64,000 nt of DNA from Echinometra lucunter (GCA_029962745.1 CM057158.1:12618776-12682775); one strand, 5' to 3'. Shown: positions 12,810-25,561, numbered from the stretch's first letter. The notes: generated by a model from the letters alone, not told the origin. Translations and numbers: made by a program.

Positions 12810-14767
12810 TCAACGTGGTTGCTTGTAGATGGCACCAGAGTGTCGTCCACTTATGGAAGAGTTCTTCTTATAATGCCGCCGAGACGAGGCACTTTGATGA
12901 TGAAACGCCTTGTTGTGTCGTTCTATTTTGCCAGGACTGTACTGCCGTTGCTGATGCCTCTTGGCATCCTGTTGCTCCTTTAACCCAACTTGGTGGGCCG
13001 ATTGTTCGATCCCAACACGAGCCGCAATGGCTGCCGCCCTACGTGGCGGTTTGGCATTACGCACCCGCAGGTTGTGAGTACGTTTCGCGACAGTCCTGTT
13101 GGCTTTTTGCCTAGGATGATGCTGCCTTCGGTGAGCCATCGGCACTCCTCGTTGACTAGGATGATGGTAGACAGACATACTTGGGTGTTCTATTAGCAAG
13201 TCTTCTAAGGGACTGGTAGCTAGCTGCTGGGGAGAGTGACCTCCGGCAGTGAAGCAAGGTGGTGGGGTGATGAACCAGCTTTCGTCCATTCGCTGAGGTT
13301 TCTCAGGTACTTCTTGAGGCTGGGACTGGAAGCCATCTTTGGTTGGTGATTTCTTAGGAGACTTACAAGGACTTGGAGTACCAGAATCATCTAAACAAAA
13401 CAAAACGATGATATCAAAGATGACTTGTGAAGTCGACACATGGCATGTTAGATAATACCACACACAGTAATGAAATCAAGTCTGGACTCTGTGCAGGCTC
13501 TACTCTATGTAAGTGCATACAGGTATATCGACTAGCCTACTTGCAAGTAGGTTATGCGCTTTCAAACAATTTGTTTCAAATTGCAATATCTTTGTACAAA
13601 TTAACATTTTAAGCTCATATTTTGAAAAGAGCATAATGAGAAGGAACCCCTGATAAGAAGTGAAAATGATCCTCCAAGCCATTTAATCATTTGGCTGGCC
13701 ATACATTACCAAGTACTTTGGAGTTTCAAAACATAAATTGACAATAAATGTATCATTTTACTTAAATTTGTTGAGGCATTTGTAGGTTTATAAACATCCA
13801 CAAACATCAGGGCCATGTTTCATAAAACATGTCATCAGTAACAACTGCCACATTTCTATGACAAATTTGCTCTCAGCCAATCAGATGCAAGGATTTCAGT
13901 AGCTTATAACATCTACTGCAACTTGTTATTGATAACAAGTACAAGTTTTATGAAACGGGGGCCCTGGTATACTCAAGTCTTCTATTAGGTCGGAAGCATG
14001 TGGTACAAAAGAGCTTGAACTTCCCCAGAATATTGTGTTGTGGTTGGTCCTTCAAAAGCCTTATTCAGATATGCAGCAACAAACCACCTTAAAAAACAAA
14101 AGTGGTAGGGGTTTTGTGTACCAAATGAATGGTAAGTACTTATGCATGACGCAGCAACAGTGATATGTATATACGCGTACTCACCTGTGAGTTAGGACAG
14201 AGAAATGTGACTCAGTGCGCTTTACAAACCTCCATGAAATTCTTGAAGATACTGCTGCATATGTGAACAAGCCTTTCAGACAGTCATCCTTAAGCAAATC
14301 CCCATGTTTTTTTTATGTACAAGTTAAAAAGATATGAGGCAGCAAGAAAAAACAAACAAAAAACGCTGAAACTAGAGGTATTTTTTTCCCGCCTGCCAGC
14401 ATATTCAAGGCTGTGGTTCAATCATATTCTTAAAAAGTTAGCGCTAAATATTATGTCATGAGTTTGTCTGTGCAGCTTTTGGCAAAACTCTCTTTTATTT
14501 AAGCTTTGAAGTGTTAATGCATGTTCATTACCATAAGTGGCGTGGTTTGCCGCGCCATATCTGGACAAGCCTTTACTTGCTCCCATGCCTATGAATATGA
14601 AGGGTTTTAAGACCAACATGACAAGTATACTTACTGGTAACATCAACGAGCACCCAGTCATCGTCCATATCAAGCTCCTTCATAGGCGGGGTGTCATCCT
14701 TAGTCTTGGCGTCACCAGCCTGACTAGTAGAGCCACCAAACAAGAACTCACTCAGTCCGCTAAACAT
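12810..14767 (-). CDS. TP53INP: Tumour protein p53-inducible nuclear protein homologue (TP53INP1/2 family)
   Basis: Coding exons are 14767-14635 (44 codons plus one base, donor ACCA|GTAAGT) and 13390-12810 (acceptor TTTAG|ATGATT). They join in phase to 237 aa, against about 220-240 aa for vertebrate TP53INP2 and TP53INP1. The N-terminal exon ends in an acidic stretch with DDDWVLVDV, matching the family's LC3/GABARAP-interacting motif (W-x-x-V/L core). The second exon carries the other family signature, SWFITPPPCFTAGG followed by SPLEDLLIEHPSMSVY, then a very basic Arg/His/Gln-rich tail consistent with nuclear localisation. Family role: shuttling between nucleus and autophagosomes, promoting autophagy and acting as a stress-induced transcriptional cofactor. 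A polypyrimidine-AG acceptor at 14806-14808 shows that the 5' UTR is spliced. Family membership is very secure. Whether it is one-to-one with TP53INP1 or 2 is not decidable; it probably predates that split. Confidence 0.95.
13810..13974. repeat. MITE family B copy 1 (in TP53INP intron)
   Basis: The termini GGGCCATGTTTCATAAAAC and GTTTTATGAAACGGGGGCCC are inverted. The internal core has AGCCAATCAGATG (13875-13887) and AGCTTATAAC (13901-13910). A close relative is at 44251-44388, and an element with the same core but different arms is at 25422-25561. Confidence 0.8.
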
Positions 14768-14805
14768 CTTCAGTGATTATAAGTAACAGAAGGTGTAGTA
14801 TTCGC
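14768..14805 (-). other. TP53INP: TP53INP 5' UTR part of first coding exon
   Basis: On the minus strand a long T-run ending in CAG (acceptor at 14808-14806) precedes 38 bases of leader and then the ATG at 14767. The leader is therefore interrupted by an upstream intron. Confidence 0.6.
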
Positions 14806-15283
14806 ACTGAAAAAAAAAATTGATACAAAAAAGAAAAAAATTGTATTATAGAAAAACAAGTACACTGTATTATGTTTTATATGCTTATCTTGATATTTTA
14901 GTGTACAATAACTGCTTTCAATTTAGTCCTTCATAGTGAAGAGCTCATGCAAATGATTTTTAACATTTTACTGTCTTTGTATTTTTGCTCAAAAGCATCA
15001 TTAAAACTGAAGGTTTCTTTTTACAGATATTACCTAAAATTTCAAATAAAAGCAAATCAGGCATTATTCAATGGCTTTTATGCATATTTTCTTTGCTAAT
15101 ACTTCCCTGATATTTCCATTCCATGTAATGGTTTCATTAATATCAACTGCACAGTTAATGTTGTAAAGCAAAAAAGCAGTATAAGAAATGCTAACTTTTA
15201 AAAGTGCTAATGTTTATGGTCATAATACCAATGTATCCATGAGCCTTTTGATATGTTGAGCAATTTTTGAAAATCATAATTCT

Positions 15284-15420
15284 AGGGGGTGTAACATAAA
15301 GAGATACAATCAATCTTACAATCAATTGTATCTCTTTAGTACATGGTTTACCATAGACTTACGATTGATATCATTTGGAAGATTGATTGTATGTTTTATG
15401 TTACACCCCCCCCCCCCCCC
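15284..15420. repeat. Inverted repeat ending in a C-run
   Basis: AGGGGGTGTAACATAAA at the left mirrors TTTATGTTACACCCCC at the right. Nested inside are further complementary blocks around GATACAATCAATCTTAC. Small MITE-like element in the TP53INP upstream intron. Confidence 0.65.
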
Positions 15421-16016
15421 CATGAGATAAGTGCAGGGTATTTTTTTTCTGGTTTTTAACCTTGGCCCATAGGTGAGTATATTTACGTTTTCAACAAACA
15501 AATAGGCAGTTGGGGCTATTATATACTTGTATGACCCTGTGCTCTCTTCCCCCATCCTTTTTCTCTCCTTTTTCTCTTCTCTTTTTGAATCACTTGAAAA
15601 TCATTAAACAAAAAATAAATCACCCCCCCCCCCCCAGTAGCACCACCCCTGGATTAGTAAAGGAGGGGGTCAACCTCAGTCACAAATTAGATAGCTTAGC
15701 AAAATAGCAAAATTGCAAAATTGGTACAAAGACAAGCCCAGAATGCAAAATGCATATTGTTGTTTATACATTACTTGCGTTCCTGATACGTCTTGTGCTG
15801 CTCCAATTCGCTAAGCTCCCTAACTACACATTATACACCTTTACTCTAAACATACTCTTACTAGGTCAAGTACTCTACATGCCTATTTTTATCTCACCTT
15901 AAAATGGATACAGTCAAATATGTTCCCCAATGATGCACTGCTGTTGCTGGGATTATTCTTCTATTCTTCTTATTCCAAAGGAAGGTTGATGACAGAGAAC
16001 TCGATTGTTGGCTTAC

Positions 16017-16066
16017 TTCAATCGATTAAAAAGACACTGACAGGTCATCTGTAATATCCTCACTAT
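16017..16066 (-). other. Candidate 50-nt noncoding exon of TP53INP
   Basis: On the minus strand a pyrimidine-rich tract ending CTATTCAG precedes a 50-base segment followed by the donor TTGAA|GTAAGC. No ATG-initiated coding potential. It would fit between the promoter region near 25 kb and the coding exon at 14.8 kb. Inference only. Confidence 0.3.
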
Positions 16067-16099
16067 CTGAATAGGAACAAAAAGACAGATTATACTATG

Positions 16100-19000
16100 C
16101 TTTAAAACGAGCTTAGCTCTTTGACATTTGTATAATTTGGGTTAAGATTCCAAGTAAGTCAAGTAACAATTGCTCAAATGTCAGGTAAGGCCTGAGAGAG
16201 TGGTTATCTACAGTACACTGCAATAATGCATCCATTTCAATGCATTGTGCAATACCAGTAGCCACCCTGGTGAGAACAAATAAACACTGAGAGTATACAA
16301 AACATGAATGGAATTGGCTGATGCAAGCAAAAAAGAACGTTTACTTCTTTTGTTATCATTTAGTGACTACTCCCACGGCATGTAACATTTCCTGAAAAGA
16401 GCAACACTGTTGGCTAAAATAGCAGTCATTTGGCATGAGCCCACATTTTGCAGATTCATCAACATTTTACATTACAAGACATGAAACACTCATCATAATA
16501 CTAGTTCATTACTTCATTAGAGGTACGTGGATAGGCTCATTAACTTTTCTTGCAACCTGCATACAAATGGACTCCTTCTCTTCAAAATCCTGGATACTGA
16601 TGCCACTATGAAGTTGTATGAACATTATGAGCAAATCATAATCCTGGAGAATAACTGTCACTAAGAGGCTTTCATTATGTACATTTTTCTGCTTTGATAT
16701 GATGCAACAAAACCAGGTGTTGTGCAATTGAATGCTTTACTAGCTGTACCTGAAAACAAAACACAAACTTATCATTGCAGATTGCAGCAATGAAATTGTC
16801 TGAATGCAAACTGGAAACACCTTCACGATGGCCGGCATATTGATAAGGACACATAATCTCTTAGGCCCAAATTCACAAAACAGGTTTGAATCTAAACCGT
16901 GTTTTAAATCTCCAGAAGTGTAAAACTTGCATTATCATCTTGTCCATGATGGGCGAGCAGTAATTTACTTGTATCATGCGCTCACATCTTATCAACATTT
17001 ACTTACTTTTATTAATATCCATTTCATTAAATTCACATTAACCATGGTTCAGATTATGGTTCACAGTAAACCTCCTTTGTGAATTCAGACCCATAAAACT
17101 AAGCCACCAATGGTACATATCAAAAGGCAAAAATATGAAAACTATAGCAAAAATACAGAATGCTGATTATTTTATGTTTGCATTCTTAAAACTCAACAGA
17201 ATACTATAAGTCTAGAATTACATTTTCCTTTTTTCTTGAAGGTCACAGTCTACTGATTTATTGTTGATAGATCGATTTATTTTTAGCAGTTTCATCAATA
17301 ATAATAACATGCAGTAGAAGCTCGCAGACTGAAAATCACTGACTAATGTAATATTTACCCTGACACTACCAGGTAATGCAGCATCCTGGAAAGAGGGGGG
17401 GGGGGGCATAATGCAGCATGATTAGGGTGCCCCCCCCCTTCTACGATTGGACCAACGTACATGTACACAGCATACTCTAGGGGCTATATGCATCTGTTTA
17501 TTTTCATTCCAAATGTCACAATTACATAAGGAGGCTTCCAGGTCAGTCGTAGCAGCTTCATTTATAGGTCATCACACAGGAGGCACCTAATAAAATATGC
17601 CTGTACACATACTGATCAAGGTCTGGTGCAAAAGCCATATACCCATTCTTTACGACATGGGTTGGGAGTGTCAAAATACCATTTAGTTATGGGGAAGGGA
17701 TTTTTTTTTTTTTTTTGGGGGGGGGGGGGGGGGGCCCCCTTTTTATAATGTTATCCTATTAATCAGTCTGATGAATACTGATGATGTCACATCAACGTTG
17801 TGTCATTTGTGTGCTAAAACACTGTTCTGACATTTCAAAACTTAAACAAGCTCAATAATGTTTGTAAATTTATAATGAATACTTATGAGTAAGTATGACC
17901 TTACATCAACATTGTATCAGCAACATGTCACATCATTCATCATCAAAATGACAGGCCACCTTATTCATCTCCAGTGACAAATTAAATTCTAGTTAATGCC
18001 TTCTAATATCTTAAGGCAATATGCTTTTTCATATTTTATCATTTACATATATATTGCACTTCAGTACATTTACAATACAAAGCTTTTCTAAACTTTGTTT
18101 TCTAATATTGTGCTGGCTTAGGCAAGGACATATGGTTTTTCCCCACTTTATTTATACTCCACTTCAGTACAACTGTAATACAACAGACAATGCTGTTCGT
18201 GAACATGCATGCACTCAAGATTATCAAAATGTTACTGGTACATTGCGAATGAGCGTCCTATATAATGAAATACAATCCTTCATTGTCCTACTCTCTGAGA
18301 GAGAGAAAATGTCGTAAAATTTTGTGTCAAATGTTGTCTGTTAAAAATGATGTCATAACATTAGTGTTTAAGTTTAACTGGTAAAAATGTCATCTTAAAA
18401 TCTTGTATGTGAACTGCTGAAAATGACACCTCAAACTTTTGTGTGCCAACTAGCTGTCATTTTCTCCTTTCCCCCTTTTTCTATTGGTTTACCAGAAGTA
18501 CACCTGCATCTTCAAAATCAAACATACAAATTCTCCACTGAAGTGATATGAAGTTGGTTTGTATTATTGGCAACGATAACATAGCTGTCCTATCCCTACA
18601 ATTGTTTTGTTGAAAATACTTTGCCTATATTTAGACAATTCGACATCCTATAATTTGGATTCCATGCCCTTGACTTTCTCCAGCAAGTGATATTCTCAGC
18701 CTAGTCTACACTGCAGACTTGTTTTCTTGTTTGTCTCGTATTAGAGGCTTCTATTTTCATATTCCATGAGGAAAGAAAAAAAAGAATTGAAAAGAGAGGA
18801 CCATAGGCAACATTTCAAGACTTAGTATCTTTCACCCCCCCCCCCCCCCCCCCCCCCCCCGTTTATTTCAAATCTAAATTATTGAATAAAGAAAAGAAAA
18901 CAAATCCATCCAACTTAGTTATATCAACACTACACAATGAAAAATTAAAGAATGATTACAAGTTAGTATGATCAAATATCTCTTGCAGTTCCATAAATTA

Positions 19001-19840
19001 TGCAAAGCCTCTCTCCATTTACCCTATTAATTATAAATTCGATTTTTTACTATCAAATTCCACAAGTGAATTTTCCTACACTAACATACTGTAATCTGCA
19101 TTCCAATCTCAAACTCAATATACTATAAACTATTTGCTTTTCTGGAAATTCTGGTCTCCATGTACATGTACATTACCTCATTACCTACCTGTATAGCCTA
19201 CTTTCCTGTTACTACTAGTTTGCAAGACTATGATTTGAGACTACATGCATTCACATGAAAATTAATCCAGCATAACCTTTGTGAACCCCGAACTAAGTTA
19301 TCCAATCCAGGCCAGATTAGATCAGATTAGAGAAAGATTAGCAGGATTAAGCTTTCCACTTCAACCTTACTCACATTTTCTGTTCGCAGTGGCACTGATC
19401 CACTATTTATACACCTCATTCTAGTCCAGATTATATCCTATCACATTCAGTTTATTTTCATCCATGACTTATTAGAGCAATTGGGTGCAAGTTTGATATT
19501 AATGTTTTGGTTGTAGTAACCAACTAATATTCTATGGAGTGCTTTATGTTTCGTATAATGTGTTTACCACTACAAGTCTGAAAACAGACCAAAACCAAAA
19601 CAACATTCAAAGAAATTGCGACAACAACAAATGAATAAATAGATAACAGGCTTAAAGACATTGGTTAACATTGTTATGATTTTAAAAAATCTTGTTTTGT
19701 TACTTGAAAATGGGATAAACATAAGGGTTATAGTGTAAAAATACCAGTCTGAAAGTTTCAAAGTATAATATCCACAGGAAGTATTTTTAAATATCAAAAA
19801 TGTGAACCAATGTTTGAAAAATATACGAGGGTCGGTTGCA
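16100..19840. other. Non-coding stretch with homopolymer blocks
   Basis: No supportable exon. Contains a composite T-run/G-run/C-run at about 17700-17744, G/C runs at 17396-17438 and a long C-run at 18835-18860. If the 25-kb leader exon belongs to TP53INP, this is intron. Confidence 0.5.
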
Positions 19841-19858
19841 CAGAATAGACATAAGGAG

Positions 19859-19872
19859 TGCGCATGCGCGTA
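19859..19872. promoter_or_regulatory. NRF1-like palindrome
   Basis: The window contains GTGCGCATGCGCGT around 19859-19872, a good match to the NRF1 consensus GCGCATGCGC, in a locally CpG-richer patch (19850-19990). No gene start is evident nearby, so it may be an unannotated promoter, an enhancer or part of a repeat. Confidence 0.35.
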
Positions 19873-20700
19873 TGACTCACCTTACCGTACTGTGTGCATT
19901 GGCGTATCACGCTGCGGGAGGCATATAACGGCATTTTCAAATGCAAAGTGGTCCTCTTAGTGATTGTCTCGTGAGACGAAGGATAATAAAATCGCCGTTT
20001 GCGTCTAACTTACACTTTTTCATTCCAAATTATGGTTGGTTTCAGGGTTTTTGAGTAAAAATATAAGTACTCATACACATGTTTCATCTTAGTTTGAGAA
20101 TTTTTTAAATCAGCTACTCACAAAGTTAGCCAATGCCTTTAAGGGAAAGGGGATTGCAACACAGGACATCTCATTTACATGTACATGTATGTTCTTGAAA
20201 ATTCTACTTTATAAAATCAGCATTTTTTATATGCGCATACCGAGTTCGAATTTACTATAATAAATTTTTTCCAGATTCTTAGAGAAAAGACTAACTATGG
20301 AAGATAAATGTCTATTATATAATGGGGGGGGGGGGTGGAGGTGTTTAGCATGAGTTAAAACCTACAGGTACAAATAGCCCCTGCAAGAACATGGATATAC
20401 TGTTTATAACTTATTTAGATAGTAAGGAAAAAACGGACTGCCATGCCAATATGATGAATCACAAAGCCTGAATGCCAGGGTATAGTTCTCAAAAAATAGA
20501 TTTCTGTTTTTGAACTCCAGCCACGAAGGAGGGTTATCTGTTTGGATTCAGACTTGATATAAGACATCTTGACCAAATGATGATCTTATCTATGCCTTCC
20601 ATAGCATCATCATGCTGACCTGGGACCTACAGAAGCTTGTCAGATTGTGATCAAACCCAGGAGATAGCTATTTCCTCTACAGACTGCTGAACGTCTCTCA

Positions 20701-20730
20701 GAAAGAGAGAGAGAGAGAGGGAGGGAGGGG

Positions 20731-20760
<30 letters not shown>
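20701..20760. repeat. (GA)n microsatellite
   Basis: Nearly pure GA dinucleotides with GGGA interruptions. The poly Ser-Leu peptide on the opposite strand is an artefact. Confidence 0.9.
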
Positions 20761-20761
<1 letters not shown>

Positions 20762-20855
20762 GAGCACAATCGGTTCTGAAAGTATGAGCTGCACTGCTGG
20801 AGACTCCTTCTATGGTGGCCCCGAAGTACGCTCGACAACAGGTCATGTGCGACGT

Positions 20856-21122
20856 GAATTTTGCGGCCAGCTTTGCGTCCCTGTCGCGGAATTCGCCATC
20901 CTGTGACGCGAACTTTGCGTCCCAGTCACAAATTTCGCATCCTGGGTCATGAATTTCCGTCACCAGTCATAAATTTCGCATCCCAGCTCATGAATTTCGC
21001 ATCACGAGTCGTGAATTTCGCATCACGAGTCGTGAATTTCGCATCCCAGGTTATGAATTTCGCATTCCGTGTCATGAATTTCACGACTGGGATGCAAAGT
21101 TCGCATCACGGGTCATGAATTT
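20856..21122. repeat. Minisatellite, about 21-23 bp period
   Basis: Around a dozen degenerate units of the type GTGAATTTCGCATCACGAGTC, most regular at 20985-21045. The units are open in the forward frames (FASRVVN-like repeat), but no start, splice context or homology supports a protein. Confidence 0.8.
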
Positions 21123-21242
21123 CACGACTTAAGTCAGTATTCAATAAAAAATGCAACGCATCATTTGACACTCTGATTCATTTTTCAACAATGGAAACAT
21201 TGGAAAGGGAAAAAAATAATTTCAACACATTCATTGCCATGT

Positions 21243-21395
21243 CAGGGCCTTGTCTTACAAAGAGTTGTGATCAATTTGGATCAATTGCAGCTTTGAGATT
21301 GATCTCAACTCCTATCTATTAAGTACACAGTTGAGATCTATCTCAAAGTTGCAATTGATCCAAATCGATCGCAAGTCTTTGTAAGACAGGGCCCA
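21243..21395. repeat. MITE-like palindrome with CAGGGCC termini
   Basis: CAGGGCCTTGTCTTACAAAG and CTTTGTAAGACAGGGCCC form the ends. The internal blocks around GATCAATTTGGATCAATTGC are also inverted. No coding capacity. Confidence 0.8.
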
Positions 21396-21651
21396 GATGT
21401 GATACCTCCCATGCACGACAGATATGAATGAAATCAATTTAAATAACAGTATAAACTACCAAAAAATCACTCCCACAATTGCAAGGTTATAATAATCTGC
21501 TAAAAACTGAAACAATCCAAACACATGAGACGTTATATGTGAGGTAATAAGGGGCAACAGGTAACATACATGTACAGTTGTACCACTACAGGTAGTTCCT
21601 CATCTGTCTTCAAAATTGAAGGGCTTTGATTATTATTTTTTTCTTTAGATC

Positions 21652-21983
21652 CAGGGCTCTACAAACCCACTTGCCCGCTTGCCCGGGGCAAGTAACAATC
21701 ATGAAAGGGCAAGTGAATTTTGAAGTCACTTGCCCTTTCAGGCAAGTAAATTCACTCAAAGCTATCATGAAAACAAGTTTTTAAAAAATCAGTTTTATGC
21801 TCATAGTGCAAGTACATCTTTAGCAATGGCTAAGTGATATCAAACTGTCATGAATTTTCATAATATGTGGAAATAGAGCAAGTGAGATATGTTTTCAGGC
21901 AAGCAAGATTATGTTTTGGACAAGCAATTTTCAAAGAAACTTGCCTAATGGGCAAGCAGGAAGAATTTTTTTGTAGAGCCCTG
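21652..21983. repeat. Repeat element with TIR CAGGGCTCTACAAA / TTTGTAGAGCCCTG
   Basis: About 330 bp with 14-bp terminal inverted repeats and many internal copies of CTTGCC/GGCAAG in both orientations. Likely a non-autonomous DNA transposon. Confidence 0.75.
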
Positions 21984-23802
21984 AGATCTATATAAAAACA
22001 AATCCTCCCATGTTGAGGATTTAAAAAAGGTCATCTAGAAACATGGAGAAGCCTTAAATTTGAAACTTGTCTCTGTCTCAAATAATAAAAAATTAACACA
22101 CCTAAATTTACTTACATGTAGTTTGTCTACCTTAATTTGTATTTCTGGTAACTCACTTTTTATTTTTCCCAGTCTGCATAATCATCACTTATCATTCAAT
22201 TCTGCTAAATGAAATGTAATAATTAATAACTAGCCTTACACCCCCTGCTTTTCCTGATGCATTCAAACTATTGTTCATTGGTTTTAACAAAGCTTAAAGA
22301 CAACCAAACAGCTGATGGATCCAAACCACCCCCTTTTGCAATGGAGCTGGCCAAATGCAAATTACAATGGTTGTGGTTCCAGACCACTGCACACAGAGCC
22401 AAACACAACCATCATGTAAACACACATAGCATATAGCACACAAATTCCTATTTGGTAAAGGCGGAAGGTCACCTTGTGCGTGTATGGCTTCATCCGAGAG
22501 GCAGCGTCCCTATGCAAATGAGAGCTATTTATAATATTCAGTGACCTCCCCAAACAAGTCTCCACTGCGTACATCACGTGTCAGACATATGACAGGGGCC
22601 TGCGGAGGGCGTAGTCTTTTTGTTGGAGAACATAATCTACAGTTCCGTCAAATAAAGTGAACAAGTCTGTACCTGATCTCGGATGAAATTTCCTTATTCA
22701 TGTTCACACGAGATCTGTTTGAATTTCCTTTCTAAACATCAACATGATATCATTCACTTCTAGTCCTGCAGAAACCTAATTGTATTTTCTGGGTGCATTT
22801 TTATGTTGCTTATACACGAACGGGTCTGACTTTGTAACCTAGGAATTGGCATTTTGTCAGTCAGCTGTGTGTTGTTTTGATGGAATAGAAACGGAGCTGA
22901 GCTGAGCTTGAGCCAGAGACCGGGTACATGGGGATATGGCTACACTACATGTATCTATGGTCACACCCACTTTCCATATATCAGGCCGGGGAAGGAGAAG
23001 TGGCTTTTAGAAAATGGGTTTGAATCCTTTAGCTTATAAAACCCTTTACCTGAAAAAAAAAAAATGGAGGGATAGGGCAATAATGAGTCCCTGGTGGAAA
23101 TAGTGGAAAATCATAGATCAACTAACATCACAATAAACAGTATAAATGTGACTGAATGCTGTCAAAGTTAAGAATTAAATGCAATGAAAAAATAACAAAG
23201 CACAAAAACATAGAAAAAAAGGAACGAACAAAAACAACATCTTAAAATCTTCTACATTATGAACAAAACATTCTGAACTTTCGATAAGGATTTCTGCATC
23301 ATTGTTTCAAATGAATACATTTCTTAGCATTACCAAGCAGAATGAGACAGAATAAGAAAAAAAAAAAAAACTGGGTACATGTTTTGTATGATCCAATTGT
23401 AAAGAGATAAATTAATCCTTGAACCAAAAACTGCTTTATATCTACTTATAAAATGGGAAGCTAAATGACCCTCAGACAAAAAATCTTATGTTATTGAATG
23501 ATTAGTTGAAAAAAGTACAAGTCATTTTCAACACTTTATAACAAGTTAGTATGAATCAAAGGTAAGTGTAAACACTCTTGTTGTAACTTGATAATGACTA
23601 GACTGTATTTACAACTTACAATTGATTCAATTTATTGCTACTATCCACTATTATTTTCAGCTAATGTTAGAGCAACTTGTTTAACCATTTCCCAACACAA
23701 ATACCATGTCAAGAACAAATACAATTTTACATCAATTAAAATAGATAATACAAGAGTAATATCATGTTTATGATGAAAAATATTGGCAATATCGTGAAAT
23801 AG

Positions 23803-23958
23803 GGTTAGGCTTAGGGTTAGGTTTTAAAGTTTTAGGGGTAGGATTAGGCTTAGGCTTAGACTTTAATACTATTACTTTACTATAGGTTATGGTTAGGTTC
23901 TACTACTACTAGTCTGGGGTAGGATTTAGGGTTTAGGGTTTAGCATTAGGGTATGGTG
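23803..23958. repeat. Degenerate telomere-like (TTAGGG) tract
   Basis: Repeated GGGTTAG, GGCTTAG and TTTAGGG motifs over about 150 bp, including AGGGTTTAGGGTTTAGCAT. Interstitial and degenerate. Confidence 0.6.
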
Positions 23959-24940
23959 GGGTCTCTATCACTAGTAAGCCCCAAAATCTGGGTGTTAACA
24001 TTTGGTTTTTATTCAATTCAATATGAGAAAAAAATATGTGAGAATGTAGTTACAGTACAACGAGCAGCACATAAGCATATTATGCTTTAGGCATGTTTAG
24101 GTCTCGACATCCAAGTAAATCCAAGCAGGCTAAAGTATAGTCTACATTAGACCGAAAAATTATGGAGTGCCGACCCTACCAGAATAAGAGGCTAACGACA
24201 AATGTTAGAGACAAAATTTTTCGGTCTAAGTCTAGATCTACATTAACAGGTACCGGTATAGATTTGACCTTCATTCTCATATTTAGCCCGGTCCTATATC
24301 ACATAATGGGGGGTCGGGTGTCCTGACACGTAACATAAATAATGCCTCCTTTTTTGTCTTTGGATTAGACAAAAACTATGCATTGAATAGTCCTAATCAT
24401 CATCATTTTTGTTCTCTATAATATTGTCTAACACTTGTGTTAAAAAATTTAAGAAATATTGCTTGTAAACTTTTTCAAATGGCTATTTAAAATCAACAGG
24501 ATCAACTCTCCGGATACACAACCTGTCCGGACACCCAACAACTCGGTATATGTGAATTGAGTAGGACACTAATATAGAAATACCTGCTTTTAAAATAACA
24601 AACATAGCAAATCAGATTGAAAATTACTACTAAATTAGTCATCTTGCGCTTGCCAGCTCCCAGAGGAAACACAGCGCCCTATTCGCCCCAATGGCAATAT
24701 ACCGGCGCCTCGTTCGACCAGACTCAACAAGCGTCGCATCGCATCAACATCGCAACAACACACTCGCAACCCAAGCACAATCCAACACTACGCTCCCGAC
24801 TGACTACCGTACCATGCACGTCCGTTATATGAAAATACATCTAACGTTAGGCGTAACAATTACTACAATCGAGCTGCGACGACCGAAACTCATTTCAAGA
24901 AATCATAATCGAAAGTAACTACTGAATGTCTTATAAATAC

Positions 24941-25050
24941 CTTGATATTTTTCTGCGCACTTTTCTGTATTGCTTCTAGGTTATCTTTTTCAGGGAACCA
25001 GTCACTTGTTCACTAAATTCAGGTAAGACCGTTGCGTTGTTCTCTCGTCT
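24941..25050 (-). other. Candidate first noncoding exon of TP53INP
   Basis: On the minus strand a segment ends with the donor ATCAAG|GTATTT (exon end at 24941). It lies just downstream, in minus-strand sense, of a CpG-containing region with a CRE. Its start is a guess. The same patch carries a plus-strand donor, TTCAG|GTAAGA (exon end 25022), so transcription may be bidirectional or the exon may belong to the other strand. Confidence 0.35.
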
Positions 25051-25114
25051 CCCGGCAAAAATTTACCGTTTGTTGACAAATGTCACTTGGCCGCGCAGAA
25101 GCCAGCTGATTCCA

Positions 25115-25122
25115 TGACGTCA
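25115..25122. promoter_or_regulatory. Perfect CRE (TGACGTCA) in presumed promoter region
   Basis: CCATGACGTCATAA contains the full CREB/ATF palindrome. It lies about 70 bp upstream of the presumed minus-strand leader exon. ATF-family control would suit a stress-induced gene, but the link is inferred from position. Confidence 0.45.
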
Positions 25123-25421
25123 TAATACAACCAACAGGCCACATACAAACCGAACCTCCTATTTTTACATGGGGGTAGCTATATATTTTTCACAGACTCT
25201 AAAAAGTGAGGAATATCACATTTTCGTTTCCTGTGACGAAAATTTTCTATAGAATTTTCCATTTTATTCCGATTAATAACATATCAACAGATTATTCTCT
25301 ATTCATATACTAAACCACTTATTATCATAATGAAGACCCACATCTTCGAAACAATAACGTATCATGGGTCTAGCTTATGAATTATTCATATGCTGTATGG
25401 CAGTTTGACATGTTTCAACCA

Positions 25422-25561
25422 GGGGAGCATTTCATGAAGAGTTTTGTCGGTGATTTTCACCGACTAATTTGCTTTCAGCCAATCAGATGTGAGGATTTTC
25501 AATAGCTTATAACATTTGTCGGTGATTTTCACCGACAAAACTCTTCATGAAAGGCTCCCCA
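25422..25561. repeat. MITE with family-B core but unrelated arms
   Basis: GGGGAGCATTTCATGAAGAG and CTCTTCATGAAAGGCTCCCC are the inverted ends. The subterminal block GTCGGTGATTTTCACCGAC is itself a palindrome present in both arms. The core AGCCAATCAGATG (25477-25489) and AGCTTATAAC (25504-25513) matches the elements at 13.8 and 44.3 kb, whose arms differ. Confidence 0.8.

Noticed and set aside
20856..21122. Possible CRISPR array
   Set aside because: Repeats are contiguous and degenerate with no unique spacers, in an animal genome; it is a minisatellite.
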